Notes under the pieces: model-generated
Told to the model about the DNA's origin: nothing
Database searches by the model: none
The model's input: the letters and a program-made list of their open reading frames with translations, nothing else
Position numbers and translations under genes: made by a program
Shown: positions 4,611 through 12,223 of the stretch, in pieces
How positions within the stretch are numbered: position 1 is the stretch's first letter
How the letters are laid out: the number at the start of each line of letters is the position of its first letter
Assembly: GCA_028712575.1 (NCBI GenBank)
Contig: JAQTPU010000018.1
Coordinates: 1 to 12,223 of the forward strand
Direction: 5' to 3'
DNA: 12,223 nucleotides
DNA from: Candidatus Iainarchaeum sp.
Lineage (GTDB): Archaea > Iainarchaeota > Iainarchaeia > Iainarchaeales > GCA-2688035

Positions 4611-7596
4611 GATTCAAAAACTTGTTTTAAAAAACTTCAAGAGCTTCAAGAAAGCCGAAATTCCCTTTTCAGACGGGTTCACTGCAATTGTGGGGGGGAA
4701 CGGCTGCGGAAAAACAAACATTCTTGATGCGTTAATGTTTGTAATGGGCGCAACTTCCTTGAAGACATTAAGGGCGGGAAAATTGTCAGAACTGGTCAAC
4801 AACAATTCAATTGAAAATTATGCAAAGGTAGACCTTGTAATAAAGCACAACGACCAGAAATACGAGGTCAGCAGGATGATTGACAAGCAGGGAAAAAGCG
4901 TTTACAGGCTGAACGAGCACAGGAAAACACTCAATGAAATAAGCTCTCTGCTCGGCGAGCTTGGAATAAAGCCCGCGGGCCACAACATTGTTGTCCAGGG
5001 GGATGCCGCGCGCATTGTTGAAATGTCCTCCGAAGAGAGGCGGCAGATAATTGACGAGCTCGCCGGCCTGCATGAGTTCGACGAAAAAAAGGCGGAGTCC
5101 CTTAAAAACCTTGAAAAGGTCGAACTCAAAATAAAGGAGGCCGGAATAGTAATGGCAGAGCGCGAGAATTATCTTGAAAGCCTTGAAAGGGACAGGCAGG
5201 CGGCAATGGAGTTCGGGGCATTGCAGCAGGAAAAAAAACAGGCAACCGCAACGGCACTTCACCTTGAAATTGAAAAAATAAGCGCAATGCGCAGGCAGAA
5301 TTCCGACAAGATTTTTTCTTTCGGCGAGGAACAGAATTCCTGGCAGGAAAAAATAGCGGAAGAAGAGGAAAAAACAAGGCAGTTGCAGGCGCGTTCGGAG
5401 GAAATAAACAAGCTGATTCTAATCAGCAGCAAGGAGGCCTTCACTAATTTCGGGATAAGAATAGAGGAGAAAAAAGCCGAAAAAATGCTTGCAGAGCAGG
5501 CAACCGAGAACAGGAAGCACACCCTTGAAAAAAACAATTCGAGGATTTTTGCATTGAATGAAAAAATAAAAGCCCTGCTTACTGAAAAAAATTCCAGGGA
5601 AAAAGAGCTTGGGGAAATTGAAAAGGAGCTGCCTGAATTAAAAAAACAGCTTGAAACCCTGAAACAGAAGAAAAAAGAGCTTGAGGAAAAAGGCCTTGGA
5701 AAGGAACAGGCAATAAAACAGCTCGACAGCGCGCTTTCAGGGCTTGCCGAAGAAGAGGCAAAGGCGCAGAAAACCCTGTTTGAAAAAAAAGCCGAAATTT
5801 CCTCCTTGAGGAAGGAAATCGCATTTGAAAAGCAGTTTTTGCAGGAAACAAATTCCGAGCTTGAAAGGGCAAAAAACGAGCTTGCAAAAAAAGAGGAAAA
5901 AAAGCATTTGATGGACAAGCTTCTTCAGGAGCACCCGGACATCAGGGAAGAGCTGAAGGCCGCTTCCGACGAAATAAAAAAAGGCATTATCGAGGCAAAA
6001 TCAAACGAATCAATGATAATTGACACAAAAAACGCCATTGCAGAACTTCAGAAGCAGATTGCCTCCTGCCCCGTGTGCGAAAGCGCGCTTACGCTTGAAA
6101 AAAAGAAATCCCTTTCCGAAAAGAAGCAGGGCCTGCTGAACAGGCTGAACGTGCAGTCGGGAGTTTTTGCGGAGAATGCAAAAAGGCTTGAGGCGAAAAA
6201 GGCAAAGGCCGAAAGCGCTTTTGAAAGGATAAGGGAATATGAATTTGAACTTGCAAACCTCCAGGAATTAAGGCAGAAATTCGCTTCGCTTTCAGCAAAA
6301 AAGCAAAAAATTTCAAAAGAGCTCGGCGAAGAAACCCTTGCCAAGAGGGAAAGGGAAGCGGAAAAGCTTGAAGCGCTGTTGACTGCAGCGAGGGCAAAAA
6401 AAATGGAGAAAGAGCTTGAGGCAAGGCAGTTCAAGGCGGAGGTGGGCTTTGAAAAGGTGTCAAGCCTTGCAAACAGCATCACTGACATACAGTTGAGGCT
6501 TGGGCTTTTGGAGCAGAAAAAATCACATTTTTCAAGGGGCAATGAAAAAACATCCGAAGAAAAAAAACTGCTTGAAGAGGAAATTGCACAGATGAAGAAA
6601 AGCGGCATTGAAATCGGGGAACAGCTTGAAAAGGCCGATTCGGGCATAAAGCTTCTTGAAAACACTATCGGGGAACTGCAGGAAGAGATGAAAAAGGCCG
6701 AAAAGGAAAGCAAAAGGCTTTTTGAGGAAAAAAACAGCATTGACGAAAAAATTTCCTCTTCTTATGAAAGGAAAAATTCTTTACAGCAGAAAATAAAAAG
6801 GCTTGAACAGCAGGCAAATGAAACCAAAATTGAAAATTCAAAGCTTGAAGTGAGGTTCGGCGATTTGGGCGAGGAATTTGCGCAGTATGCGGAAGTGCCG
6901 CGCATTGAAAATGCGGAGGAAAAGCAATTGCAGAAGCGCATTATTGAAATCGAAAAAAGGATTGCGGAGCTCGGGGCAATCAACATGAAGGCAATCGAAT
7001 CCTTCAACGAGCTGAAGCTTGAGGTTGCGGATGTGAGGCAGAAGCTTGCAAAGCTCGGCGAGGAAAAGCTCGCGGTAATGGACCTGATGCAGAAAATCGA
7101 GGTGAAAAGGGCAGAATTTTTCATGAACTGCTTTAATGAGCTGAACAAGAATTTTTCAAGGATGTTTCTGGAGCTGTTCGGCGGCTTCGGCCAGCTTGCG
7201 CTCACTGCCCAGGACAATCCGCTTGAATCCGGCCTTACAATAGAGGCAAAGCACAAAGGGGCGACAATGAAGAACATTGACGCAATGAGCGGCGGTGAAA
7301 AGACCCTTGCCGCGCTTGCATTCCTGTTTGCAGTGCAGTTGTACGAGCCCTCGCCGTTTTATATCTTTGATGAGGCTGATGCCGCGCTTGACAAGGAAAA
7401 TTCCGGAAAAATGGTGAACATAATCAAGGAAATGAGCAGGAAATCCCAGTTCATTGTCGTAACGCACAACGACCCGCTCATTCAAAATGCGAACCAGATA
7501 ATCGGAGTGGCATTGACAAAGCAGAAAAGCAGCGTAGTGGGGCTGAAGCTGCGCGAACAAATGGATTCCCTGAATAACGGCCAGGCGGTGCAGTAA
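4603..7596 (+). CDS. SMC-family ATPase with a Rad50-like zinc hook in place of the hinge
   Basis: The 997-residue product is an ABC-type chromosome-organising ATPase. The N-terminal head has Walker A GGNGCGKTN (31-39), a Q-loop (VVQGD, Q132) and the SMC-typical stretch MSSEERRQIIDELAGLHEFD (141-160). Two coiled-coil arms run at about 165-485 and 495-785. The C-terminal head has the signature SGGEKTLAALAFLFAVQ (896-912), Walker B/D-loop FDEADAALD (922-930) and the H-loop TH (H955). These head motifs are SMC rather than Rad50 type. SMC proteins are normally near 1170 residues with a globular hinge; here the arms meet at CPVC (489-492), a CxxC like the Rad50 zinc hook, and no hinge-like domain is visible. 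The likely role is DNA tethering or loop organisation; no kleisin gene is nearby. GAGG lies 8 nt before the ATG. Confidence 0.93.
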   Translation: MVRIQKLVLKNFKSFKKAEIPFSDGFTAIVGGNGCGKTNILDALMFVMGATSLKTLRAGKLSELVNNNSIENYAKVDLVIKHNDQKYEVSRMIDKQGKSVYRLNEHRKTLNEISSLLGELGIKPAGHNIVVQGDAARIVEMSSEERRQIIDELAGLHEFDEKKAESLKNLEKVELKIKEAGIVMAERENYLESLERDRQAAMEFGALQQEKKQATATALHLEIEKISAMRRQNSDKIFSFGEEQNSWQEKIAEEEEKTRQLQARSEEINKLILISSKEAFTNFGIRIEEKKAEKMLAEQATENRKHTLEKNNSRIFALNEKIKALLTEKNSREKELGEIEKELPELKKQLETLKQKKKELEEKGLGKEQAIKQLDSALSGLAEEEAKAQKTLFEKKAEISSLRKEIAFEKQFLQETNSELERAKNELAKKEEKKHLMDKLLQEHPDIREELKAASDEIKKGIIEAKSNESMIIDTKNAIAELQKQIASCPVCESALTLEKKKSLSEKKQGLLNRLNVQSGVFAENAKRLEAKKAKAESAFERIREYEFELANLQELRQKFASLSAKKQKISKELGEETLAKREREAEKLEALLTAARAKKMEKELEARQFKAEVGFEKVSSLANSITDIQLRLGLLEQKKSHFSRGNEKTSEEKKLLEEEIAQMKKSGIEIGEQLEKADSGIKLLENTIGELQEEMKKAEKESKRLFEEKNSIDEKISSSYERKNSLQQKIKRLEQQANETKIENSKLEVRFGDLGEEFAQYAEVPRIENAEEKQLQKRIIEIEKRIAELGAINMKAIESFNELKLEVADVRQKLAKLGEEKLAVMDLMQKIEVKRAEFFMNCFNELNKNFSRMFLELFGGFGQLALTAQDNPLESGLTIEAKHKGATMKNIDAMSGGEKTLAALAFLFAVQLYEPSPFYIFDEADAALDKENSGKMVNIIKEMSRKSQFIVVTHNDPLIQNANQIIGVALTKQKSSVVGLKLREQMDSLNNGQAVQ

Positions 7597-9978
7597 TCAG
7601 TTTTTGCCTTTTGTTTTTTTTGCAGAGGCCAACCTGCGCCCTGCCTGCTTTTTGTCAGGCTTAACCATTTCCTTTGCTTCCCGCGAGTATTCACTTGTGT
7701 CTGTTTTTATTTTTTCTTTCTCGGCCGAAACATCCTTCTGCCCCTCGCCGAGCGCCTTTTCAAGGTAACCTGATTTTGCCTTTATTTTTGCGGATGCCTT
7801 TTCAAAGCCCCTTGAAGTGATAATGCCGGATTTTTTCTGCCTTTCAAGCTCCCCAAGGGTCCTTTTCATTGCCTGAAGCTCGAAGCGCATTTTGTCGATT
7901 TTTATTGTTGTCCGGCTAAGCATTTCCCTGTCGTTCTCGATTTCGCGCCTCCTGCTTTCAAGGATTGAATTCATTTCAACGTATTTTTCAGAGGAAATTT
8001 TTTTGTCGGCAAACAGTTTGTCAAGGCGCGCTTTTGCCTTGTCAAGATTGATTTTTTTCTCCTCATTTTTAGGGGAAGCGCTTTTTACCTGGACAAATGC
8101 GAACAGGGCCGCAAGGAAAACAATTGCCGCTGCAAGCACAATTATCACGACAGGATTAATGTCCAGTCCCTGCACAGGCCGCGTGTTTTCCACGAGGTCG
8201 GCCGAAGGAATGTTCGAATAATACTGGCCGGCTGTTTTCGACACATTGAAGACAGATTCCGCAAGGAAAAAAATTGAAACCCCGCTTTGCGCCATTTCAA
8301 GCGCCTGGGCATCCAGGCCGTGCCCCTTGTAAAAATCAATTCCCTGAAGATAGTAATTTGCATGGTCGAGATAAAGCTGCGCCCATACAAAGCCCTTTTC
8401 CTCCGAATCGATTTTGCCCTGGAGTTCGGGAATTTTCTGCCTAAGCATTGATTCAAGCCTGTTCAGGTCCTTGTTTTTTATATAATTGTCCGCATTTGAA
8501 AGCGCAAAGGCGGAAGCCGCATCAAACAGGGAGGCGGTGCTCCAGCCGAGTGCCTGCGAATTTTTTGCAGTGGCAAGCCTCCGGGTTATGTCGGCCGAAT
8601 CCCCGCCCTGTATTGAAACAAGGTTGTTTTCAGTGTTCAGCATGAAAGTGCTTATTTCATCTCCGAACATCGGCTTTGAGCGGACTTTTTTTGCCGAGGT
8701 CAATGTAAGCGAGTCGAAGTCTTTTGCAACGCCGAGCCAGGCAACTGCGAATTCATAATCAAGCAGTTTCTGGAAGGAATCCGGCGTGGCACCGTCAATG
8801 CCGATTACAATTGTCTGCTTGTCAAGCAGGGAATCTATTTTTTCCTCTGCCCAGGAAAGCCTCTGCTGGGCTGCAATGTGCCATTCCCAGTCTTCTACAG
8901 GGACAAAATCATTCAGATCCCTTTTCAGCTTCGAAGCCTCTTTTTTAAGGTCGATAAGCTTGAGATCAAGGACAGTGGAGGAAGAGTCCAGAAGAGAGGG
9001 ATTTTTGCTCAAATCATCAACAAACATTGCATTTACCTGGGCGAGAAAAGCGTAATTCGCCGAACTGTAAAAATAATTCTGGTCAAAAAGGATTTTTGCG
9101 TCCTGCAGGTCCTTTTCCGCGCTTGTAAGCGCGGCAAGCATTGTTTCAGTTGCATCTGCATCGTTCAGAAGCGTGCCTGTCAGGCTTTTCCTTGCATTTG
9201 TAATTGCATCGGAAGCCCGCTTGATATATCCGTCTGTAAGGCCGTGCATCCTGTAAACAGAGCCTGAAGCCGCAATCGGTTTCGGCATGAAATCGGGGAG
9301 TTCCTGCTGGCCTGAATTTATATCGATTGTTTTTATGTCTGCGAATGCATATTTCAGGGCCTGGCCGATATTGCTTACTTCAATTACCTTCATGCCCCAG
9401 TTTGCCCCTGCATAATCCACAAGGTTCACATATTCGGCTCCGGCGGGGCCCTGTGCTATCTGCTTTGCCTCTCCCGCGGGAATCATGAAAAGTTCTATTC
9501 CAATGCGCGCGGCTTCCTGGGCTTTTTTGAAAACACCTCCAACCTGGCCTATTCCGCCTTCTCCGGTAATCGTGCCTGTTATTCCGACTTCTTCGGGAAT
9601 TTTTTTGTCATTAAGCATTGAAATTGCAAGCAGTGCCATTGCGGCTCCCGCGCTCGGGCCGTCCACAAGCGAAGCGGAGCTGTTGATGTCGAATTTGTAA
9701 TCATAGGAGGAGACTTTTGGAAAATAATTTTTTGCAACCTGGACTGCTATTTTCTGGGTTGTCTGTGTTGAAGTTCCGATAAGGGGCTCCACACTGCTCC
9801 AGACAGTGCCGTTTCCAGCCTCAATGGTAAGGCCGAGGTCTGCGGCCATTGCAGACTGGCCGTCTTCAGTGACGGCAAAAACCTTTATGCTGTCGTGGCC
9901 TATGACTGCAAATGCGCTTGAAGGCAAAAGCAGGAGGCAGAGCAGAAAAAGAGTTTTTTTAAGCAAAAAAAACACCAT
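7597..9978 (-). CDS. Membrane-anchored, extracytoplasmic Lon-like serine protease
   Basis: This 793-residue protein has a signal peptide (1-24, ending SSAFA), a Lon/S16 proteolytic domain (about 28-215), a long, mostly helical region (225-600), one transmembrane segment (609-631, VVIIVLAAAIVFLAALFAF) and a lysine-rich coiled coil (640-793), probably cytoplasmic. The catalytic Ser is S109 in VDGPSAGAAMAL and the catalytic Lys is K152 in GGVFKKAQEA. Their 43-residue spacing equals that of the Ser679/Lys722 dyad of E. coli Lon. No AAA+ ATPase domain is present, so it cannot unfold substrates the way Lon does. It matches the archaeal secreted S16-type protease group (COG1750, recalled and not searched). 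The signal peptide fixes the start, and a TATA box about 24 bp upstream suggests a leaderless mRNA. It converges with the SMC-family gene with zero bases between stop codons; no T-rich terminator is seen for it inside the SMC gene. Confidence 0.92.
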   Translation of the reverse strand: MVFFLLKKTLFLLCLLLLPSSAFAVIGHDSIKVFAVTEDGQSAMAADLGLTIEAGNGTVWSSVEPLIGTSTQTTQKIAVQVAKNYFPKVSSYDYKFDINSSASLVDGPSAGAAMALLAISMLNDKKIPEEVGITGTITGEGGIGQVGGVFKKAQEAARIGIELFMIPAGEAKQIAQGPAGAEYVNLVDYAGANWGMKVIEVSNIGQALKYAFADIKTIDINSGQQELPDFMPKPIAASGSVYRMHGLTDGYIKRASDAITNARKSLTGTLLNDADATETMLAALTSAEKDLQDAKILFDQNYFYSSANYAFLAQVNAMFVDDLSKNPSLLDSSSTVLDLKLIDLKKEASKLKRDLNDFVPVEDWEWHIAAQQRLSWAEEKIDSLLDKQTIVIGIDGATPDSFQKLLDYEFAVAWLGVAKDFDSLTLTSAKKVRSKPMFGDEISTFMLNTENNLVSIQGGDSADITRRLATAKNSQALGWSTASLFDAASAFALSNADNYIKNKDLNRLESMLRQKIPELQGKIDSEEKGFVWAQLYLDHANYYLQGIDFYKGHGLDAQALEMAQSGVSIFFLAESVFNVSKTAGQYYSNIPSADLVENTRPVQGLDINPVVIIVLAAAIVFLAALFAFVQVKSASPKNEEKKINLDKAKARLDKLFADKKISSEKYVEMNSILESRRREIENDREMLSRTTIKIDKMRFELQAMKRTLGELERQKKSGIITSRGFEKASAKIKAKSGYLEKALGEGQKDVSAEKEKIKTDTSEYSREAKEMVKPDKKQAGRRLASAKKTKGKN
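7601..7621 (+). terminator. Oligo-T terminator of the SMC gene inside the opposing gene
   Basis: Runs of five, four and eight T start 4 bp after the SMC stop. This is a strong archaeal terminator pattern on the plus strand. On the minus strand these bases encode the lysine-rich C-terminus (AKKTKGKN) of the Lon-like protease, so the terminator is built from that gene's lysine codons. Confidence 0.6.
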
Positions 9979-9997
9979 TAGATATAAGAAAAAAGAA

Positions 9998-10005
9998 TTT
10001 AAAAA
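9998..10005 (-). promoter_or_regulatory. TATA box of the Lon-like protease gene
   Basis: TTTTTAAA on the minus strand is centred about 24 bp upstream of the ATG at 9978, with no Shine-Dalgarno before that ATG. This points to a separate promoter from the sugar operon upstream and to a leaderless or nearly leaderless transcript. Confidence 0.5.
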
Positions 10006-10025
10006 TCAATGTTTGGGAAAGCCTT

Positions 10026-10031
10026 AAAAAA
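10026..10031 (-). terminator. Oligo-T terminator of the nucleotide-sugar operon
   Basis: Six T on the minus strand follow the UDP-xylose synthase stop codon directly, with further T-rich runs down to about 9988. That T-rich stretch also holds the TATA box of the next gene. Confidence 0.5.
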
Positions 10032-10964
10032 TCAGTTCTCCCTGAACCATGCTATTGTTTTTTTTATGCCTTCCTGCCACGGCACTTCAGGCGCCCATCC
10101 CAGTTTTTCTTTTGCAAGGGAAATGTCCGGCTTCCTTTTCCTGGGATCGTCGCTGTGAAGCAGGGGCCTGAAAACAATTTCCGATTTTGAGCCTGAAAGG
10201 GAAATTATTTTTTCTGCAAGCTCAATCATCGTGATTTCAACAGGGTTTCCAATGTTCACGGGCCCTGCAAAGCCGGAATTCATTAATTTCACAAGGCCGT
10301 CAACCTGGTCGGAGACAAAACAGAAGCTTCTTGTCTGCTTTCCCTTTCCAAAAACAGTAATGGGCTTGTTTGAAAGCGCCTGCCCAATAAAAGTGGGCAC
10401 AACCCTGCCGTCATCCTTCCTCATTCTCGGGCCATAGGTATTGAAAATGCGGGCAATGCGCACTTCAAGATTGTACTTCCTGCGATAGGACATTATCAGC
10501 GCCTCTGCAAAGCGCTTGCTTTCATCATAGCATGCCCTTTCACCTATCGGGTTTACATTCCCGAAATAGGATTCTTTCTGCGGATGCACAAGAGGGTCGC
10601 CGTAAACTTCAGAGGTGGAGGTCTGGAGGAAACGCGCCTTTTTTTCCAGGCAGAAATCAAGCAGGTTTTTTATTCCAAGCGAATTTGTCATGAGGATTTC
10701 AATCGGAATTTTTGCAAAATCAACCGGGCTTGCCGGGGAAGCGCAGTTGTAAAGCTGTGAAACATTTTCCTTTATTTCCAGGGGTTCCTGGACATTATGC
10801 TCCAGAAAGGAAAAATTTCCAAATTCCGAAAGAAAATCAATATTTTTGCGGGAACTGCTCGCAAAATTGTCAATTCCGATGACGGCACTGCCCTCCTTGA
10901 GAAGCCTTTCGCAGAGATTGCTCCCGATAAAGCCTGCAGCGCCTGCAACAGCAATTGTTTTCAA
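10032..10964 (-). CDS. UDP-glucuronate decarboxylase (UDP-xylose synthase)
   Basis: This NAD-dependent short-chain dehydrogenase/reductase oxidises UDP-glucuronate at C4, decarboxylates it and reduces the product to UDP-xylose. With the TTG start at 10964 the product is 310 residues. Visible motifs are the Rossmann GAAGFIG (8-14), the TSEVYG loop with catalytic Glu (117-122, E119), the YxxxK pair Y146/K150 in GNVNPIGERACYDESKRFAE (a UXS-type signature), NTYGPRM (176-181), DGRVV (185-189), and QTRSFCFVSD (210-219), followed by a DDPRKRKPDI tail segment. The frame is open to 11078, but that would overlap the epimerase by 110 bp and add a poorly matching N-terminus. The TTG has GGTGA just upstream and lies 4 nt past the epimerase stop. 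UDP-glucose 6-dehydrogenase, which makes the substrate, is not in the window. Confidence 0.93.
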   Translation of the reverse strand: MKTIAVAGAAGFIGSNLCERLLKEGSAVIGIDNFASSSRKNIDFLSEFGNFSFLEHNVQEPLEIKENVSQLYNCASPASPVDFAKIPIEILMTNSLGIKNLLDFCLEKKARFLQTSTSEVYGDPLVHPQKESYFGNVNPIGERACYDESKRFAEALIMSYRRKYNLEVRIARIFNTYGPRMRKDDGRVVPTFIGQALSNKPITVFGKGKQTRSFCFVSDQVDGLVKLMNSGFAGPVNIGNPVEITMIELAEKIISLSGSKSEIVFRPLLHSDDPRKRKPDISLAKEKLGWAPEVPWQEGIKKTIAWFREN

Positions 10965-10968
10965 AAAA

Positions 10969-10974
10969 TCACCT
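10969..10974 (-). promoter_or_regulatory. Ribosome binding site that sets the TTG start of UDP-xylose synthase
   Basis: AGGTGA overlaps the TGA stop of the upstream epimerase gene and lies 4 nt before TTG 10964. This supports translational coupling and the short form of the protein. Confidence 0.6.
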
Positions 10975-11910
10975 TTTTCCGGATTTTTCCGCAAACCACT
11001 TGGCAGTCGTTTCCATGCCCTCTTCAAAGCCGGTTTTTGGCTTCCAGCCGAGCTCTTTTTCCGCAAGGGAAATATCAAGGCTTATCCTCCTGACCTCGCC
11101 CGCGATTCCCGGCTTTCTCACTGCCTCTTCATTGAATGCAAAAAAATTTTTTAAATAAGAAAAAATTTCGTTCACTGAATGCTCTGTCCCTGTCCCTATG
11201 TTAAAAATCTTTGAACCAGTTTTTTTTGAAAGTGCAAGGAGGTTTGCTTCTGCAACATCCCCGGAGAAAATAAAATCCCTTGTCTGCTCCCCGGAACCGA
11301 AAATCACGGGCCTTTTCTTTTCAAGGAAGGCCTTTGCAAAAATTGAAATCACTCCGGCCTCGCTTTCAGGGTTCTGCCTCGGCCCGAAAACATTCGCATA
11401 GCGCATCCCGACAAAATCAAGGCCAAAATTTTTCCAATAGGAATAGGCATATTCTTCAAGCGCGATTTTAGACGCGCCATAGGGGGAAAGCGGCTGCAAA
11501 GGATGGGTTTCAGGGACAGGAATATGGAGAGGCTCGCCATAGCACGCCCCTCCGGAGGATGCAAAAAGGATTTTTTCAACTGAAAATTTCCTGCAGCATT
11601 CAAGCAGGTTCAAAGAGCCTATTACATTCACATCCGCATTGAAAAAAGGGTCTTCAATCGACTGCCTTAAGTTCATATGGGCTGCAAAATGCATTGCAAA
11701 ATCCGGCTTTTCCCTTGCAAAAACCTTTTCAAGGCCTTTTTTATTGCGTATGTCCGCATTGTAAAAAGAAGCCTTTTTCGGCACGTTTTCCTTTTTGCCC
11801 ATGAAAAGATTGTCCACTATGCAGACATCAAGCCCCTTCTCGATAAGAAGGCCAGAGGTTGTGGAACCAATAAAACCAGCTCCTCCCGTTACAAGGACTT
11901 TTTTGCCCAT
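10969..11910 (-). CDS. NAD-dependent nucleotide-sugar epimerase, GalE-like
   Basis: This 313-residue extended short-chain dehydrogenase/reductase has the Rossmann motif GGAGFIG (9-15), the NADIR and HFAAHMNLRQS elements, an active-site SSGGACYGEP (118-127), catalytic YGASK (Y144/K148), RYANVFGPRQNP (170-181) and QTRDFIF (209-215). The most likely reaction is interconversion of UDP-glucose and UDP-galactose. Epimerisation of UDP-GlcNAc or UDP-glucuronate at C4 cannot be excluded from the motifs. It starts 22 nt inside the end of the nucleotidyltransferase gene and is followed 4 nt later by UDP-xylose synthase, so all three are one operon. A GTGA-type ribosome site precedes the ATG. Confidence 0.88.
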   Translation of the reverse strand: MGKKVLVTGGAGFIGSTTSGLLIEKGLDVCIVDNLFMGKKENVPKKASFYNADIRNKKGLEKVFAREKPDFAMHFAAHMNLRQSIEDPFFNADVNVIGSLNLLECCRKFSVEKILFASSGGACYGEPLHIPVPETHPLQPLSPYGASKIALEEYAYSYWKNFGLDFVGMRYANVFGPRQNPESEAGVISIFAKAFLEKKRPVIFGSGEQTRDFIFSGDVAEANLLALSKKTGSKIFNIGTGTEHSVNEIFSYLKNFFAFNEEAVRKPGIAGEVRRISLDISLAEKELGWKPKTGFEEGMETTAKWFAEKSGKR

Positions 11911-12223
11911 TTTTTCACTCTCTTGTCAATTATTTTTCTCATCTTCGGCCAGCTGCTCTTGACATGCCCGAACATTTCTATTCCGCCTATGTCGAACCAG
12001 TGGTCGTCTTTTTCTGAAAAAGAAAAAACAAAGACATCAGCCTGCTTGTGCAGCCATTCCAGGAGGTCGCCTGTCCTGTCGGGGGAGTGCCCCTCCAGGA
12101 GGTATTTTTTGAAAAGCGGGACTGTTTTTTTTGTGTAAAAATAAATCCCGATGCTGACCAGTGTTGTACTGGGATTTGCCGGTTTTTCCACAAAATCAGT
12201 CACTTTGAAATCCGCGCCGAATT
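11889..12223 (-). CDS. Sugar-1-phosphate nucleotidyltransferase, C-terminal part (runs off right edge)
   Basis: About 111 C-terminal residues are visible and the frame stays open to the window end, so the true start lies outside; a GTG at 12203 is internal. The motifs FVEKPANPSTTLVSIGIYFY, a GDLLEWLHK segment and HWFDIGGIEMF match the last third of glucose-1-phosphate thymidylyl/uridylyltransferases (RfbA/GalU-like, COG1208/1209 type), which join a nucleoside triphosphate and a sugar 1-phosphate. The activating nucleotide and sugar cannot be decided from this part. As first visible gene of the operon it probably feeds the epimerase, most simply by making UDP-glucose. Confidence 0.85.
   Translation of the reverse strand, partial: FGADFKVTDFVEKPANPSTTLVSIGIYFYTKKTVPLFKKYLLEGHSPDRTGDLLEWLHKQADVFVFSFSEKDDHWFDIGGIEMFGHVKSSWPKMRKIIDKRVKKWAKKSL

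Noticed and set aside
5259..5918. 219-codon minus-strand open frame rich in Phe and Ser
   Set aside because: It is the antisense shadow of the Lys/Glu-rich SMC coiled coil, whose AAA/GAA codons read as TTT/TTC on the other strand. The same applies to the minus-strand frame at 6048-6740.
10965..11078. N-terminal extension of UDP-xylose synthase to the start at 11078
   Set aside because: It would overlap the epimerase by 110 bp, and the extra 38 residues precede a Rossmann motif that normally lies at the very N-terminus. The TTG at 10964 has a fitting GGTGA.

Overview
The window looks like part of an archaeal genome, probably from the DPANN group. The evidence is: promoters made of a TATA box about 23-27 nt upstream of start codons with no leader between them, ribosome-binding sites of the GGTG/GGTGA type, oligo-T terminators, tRNAs without an encoded CCA tail, a Lon-like protease of the archaeal secreted type, and a large surface protein of a style common in DPANN and Patescibacteria genomes. 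The exact lineage is inference. The first 13 bases match the end of an Illumina sequencing adapter, so the left edge is the end of an assembled contig.

Layout. (1) Positions 14-2846, minus strand: the first 944 or so residues of a very long secreted surface protein with a LamG domain, cut off by the left edge. (2) Positions 2847-3731: a gene-poor stretch with 2.6 copies of an 85-bp tandem repeat, a family of two-hairpin repeats in both orientations, and two plus-strand tRNA genes, tRNA-Trp(CCA) and a somewhat degenerate tRNA-Ala(CGC). (3) Positions 3732-7596, plus strand: a polytopic membrane protein and then a 997-residue SMC-family ATPase. (4) Positions 7597-9978, minus strand: a membrane-anchored Lon-like serine protease with its catalytic domain outside the cell; its stop codon abuts the SMC stop codon with no gap. 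(5) Positions 10032-12223, minus strand: a compact nucleotide-sugar operon running sugar-1-phosphate nucleotidyltransferase (cut by the right edge), GalE-like epimerase, UDP-glucuronate decarboxylase (UDP-xylose synthase).

The most notable item is the SMC-family protein. Its head halves are clearly SMC type, but the middle of the protein lacks the roughly 170-residue hinge and carries a CPVC motif at residues 489-492, almost exactly at the centre, like the Rad50 zinc hook. It reads as an SMC head on a zinc-hook coiled coil.

The operon in (5) probably supplies activated sugars for surface glycans. The surface protein in (1) has many N-X-S/T glycosylation sequons, 13 of them preceded by Asp at -2, so it is a plausible glycan acceptor, although no glycosyltransferase or oligosaccharyltransferase lies in this window.
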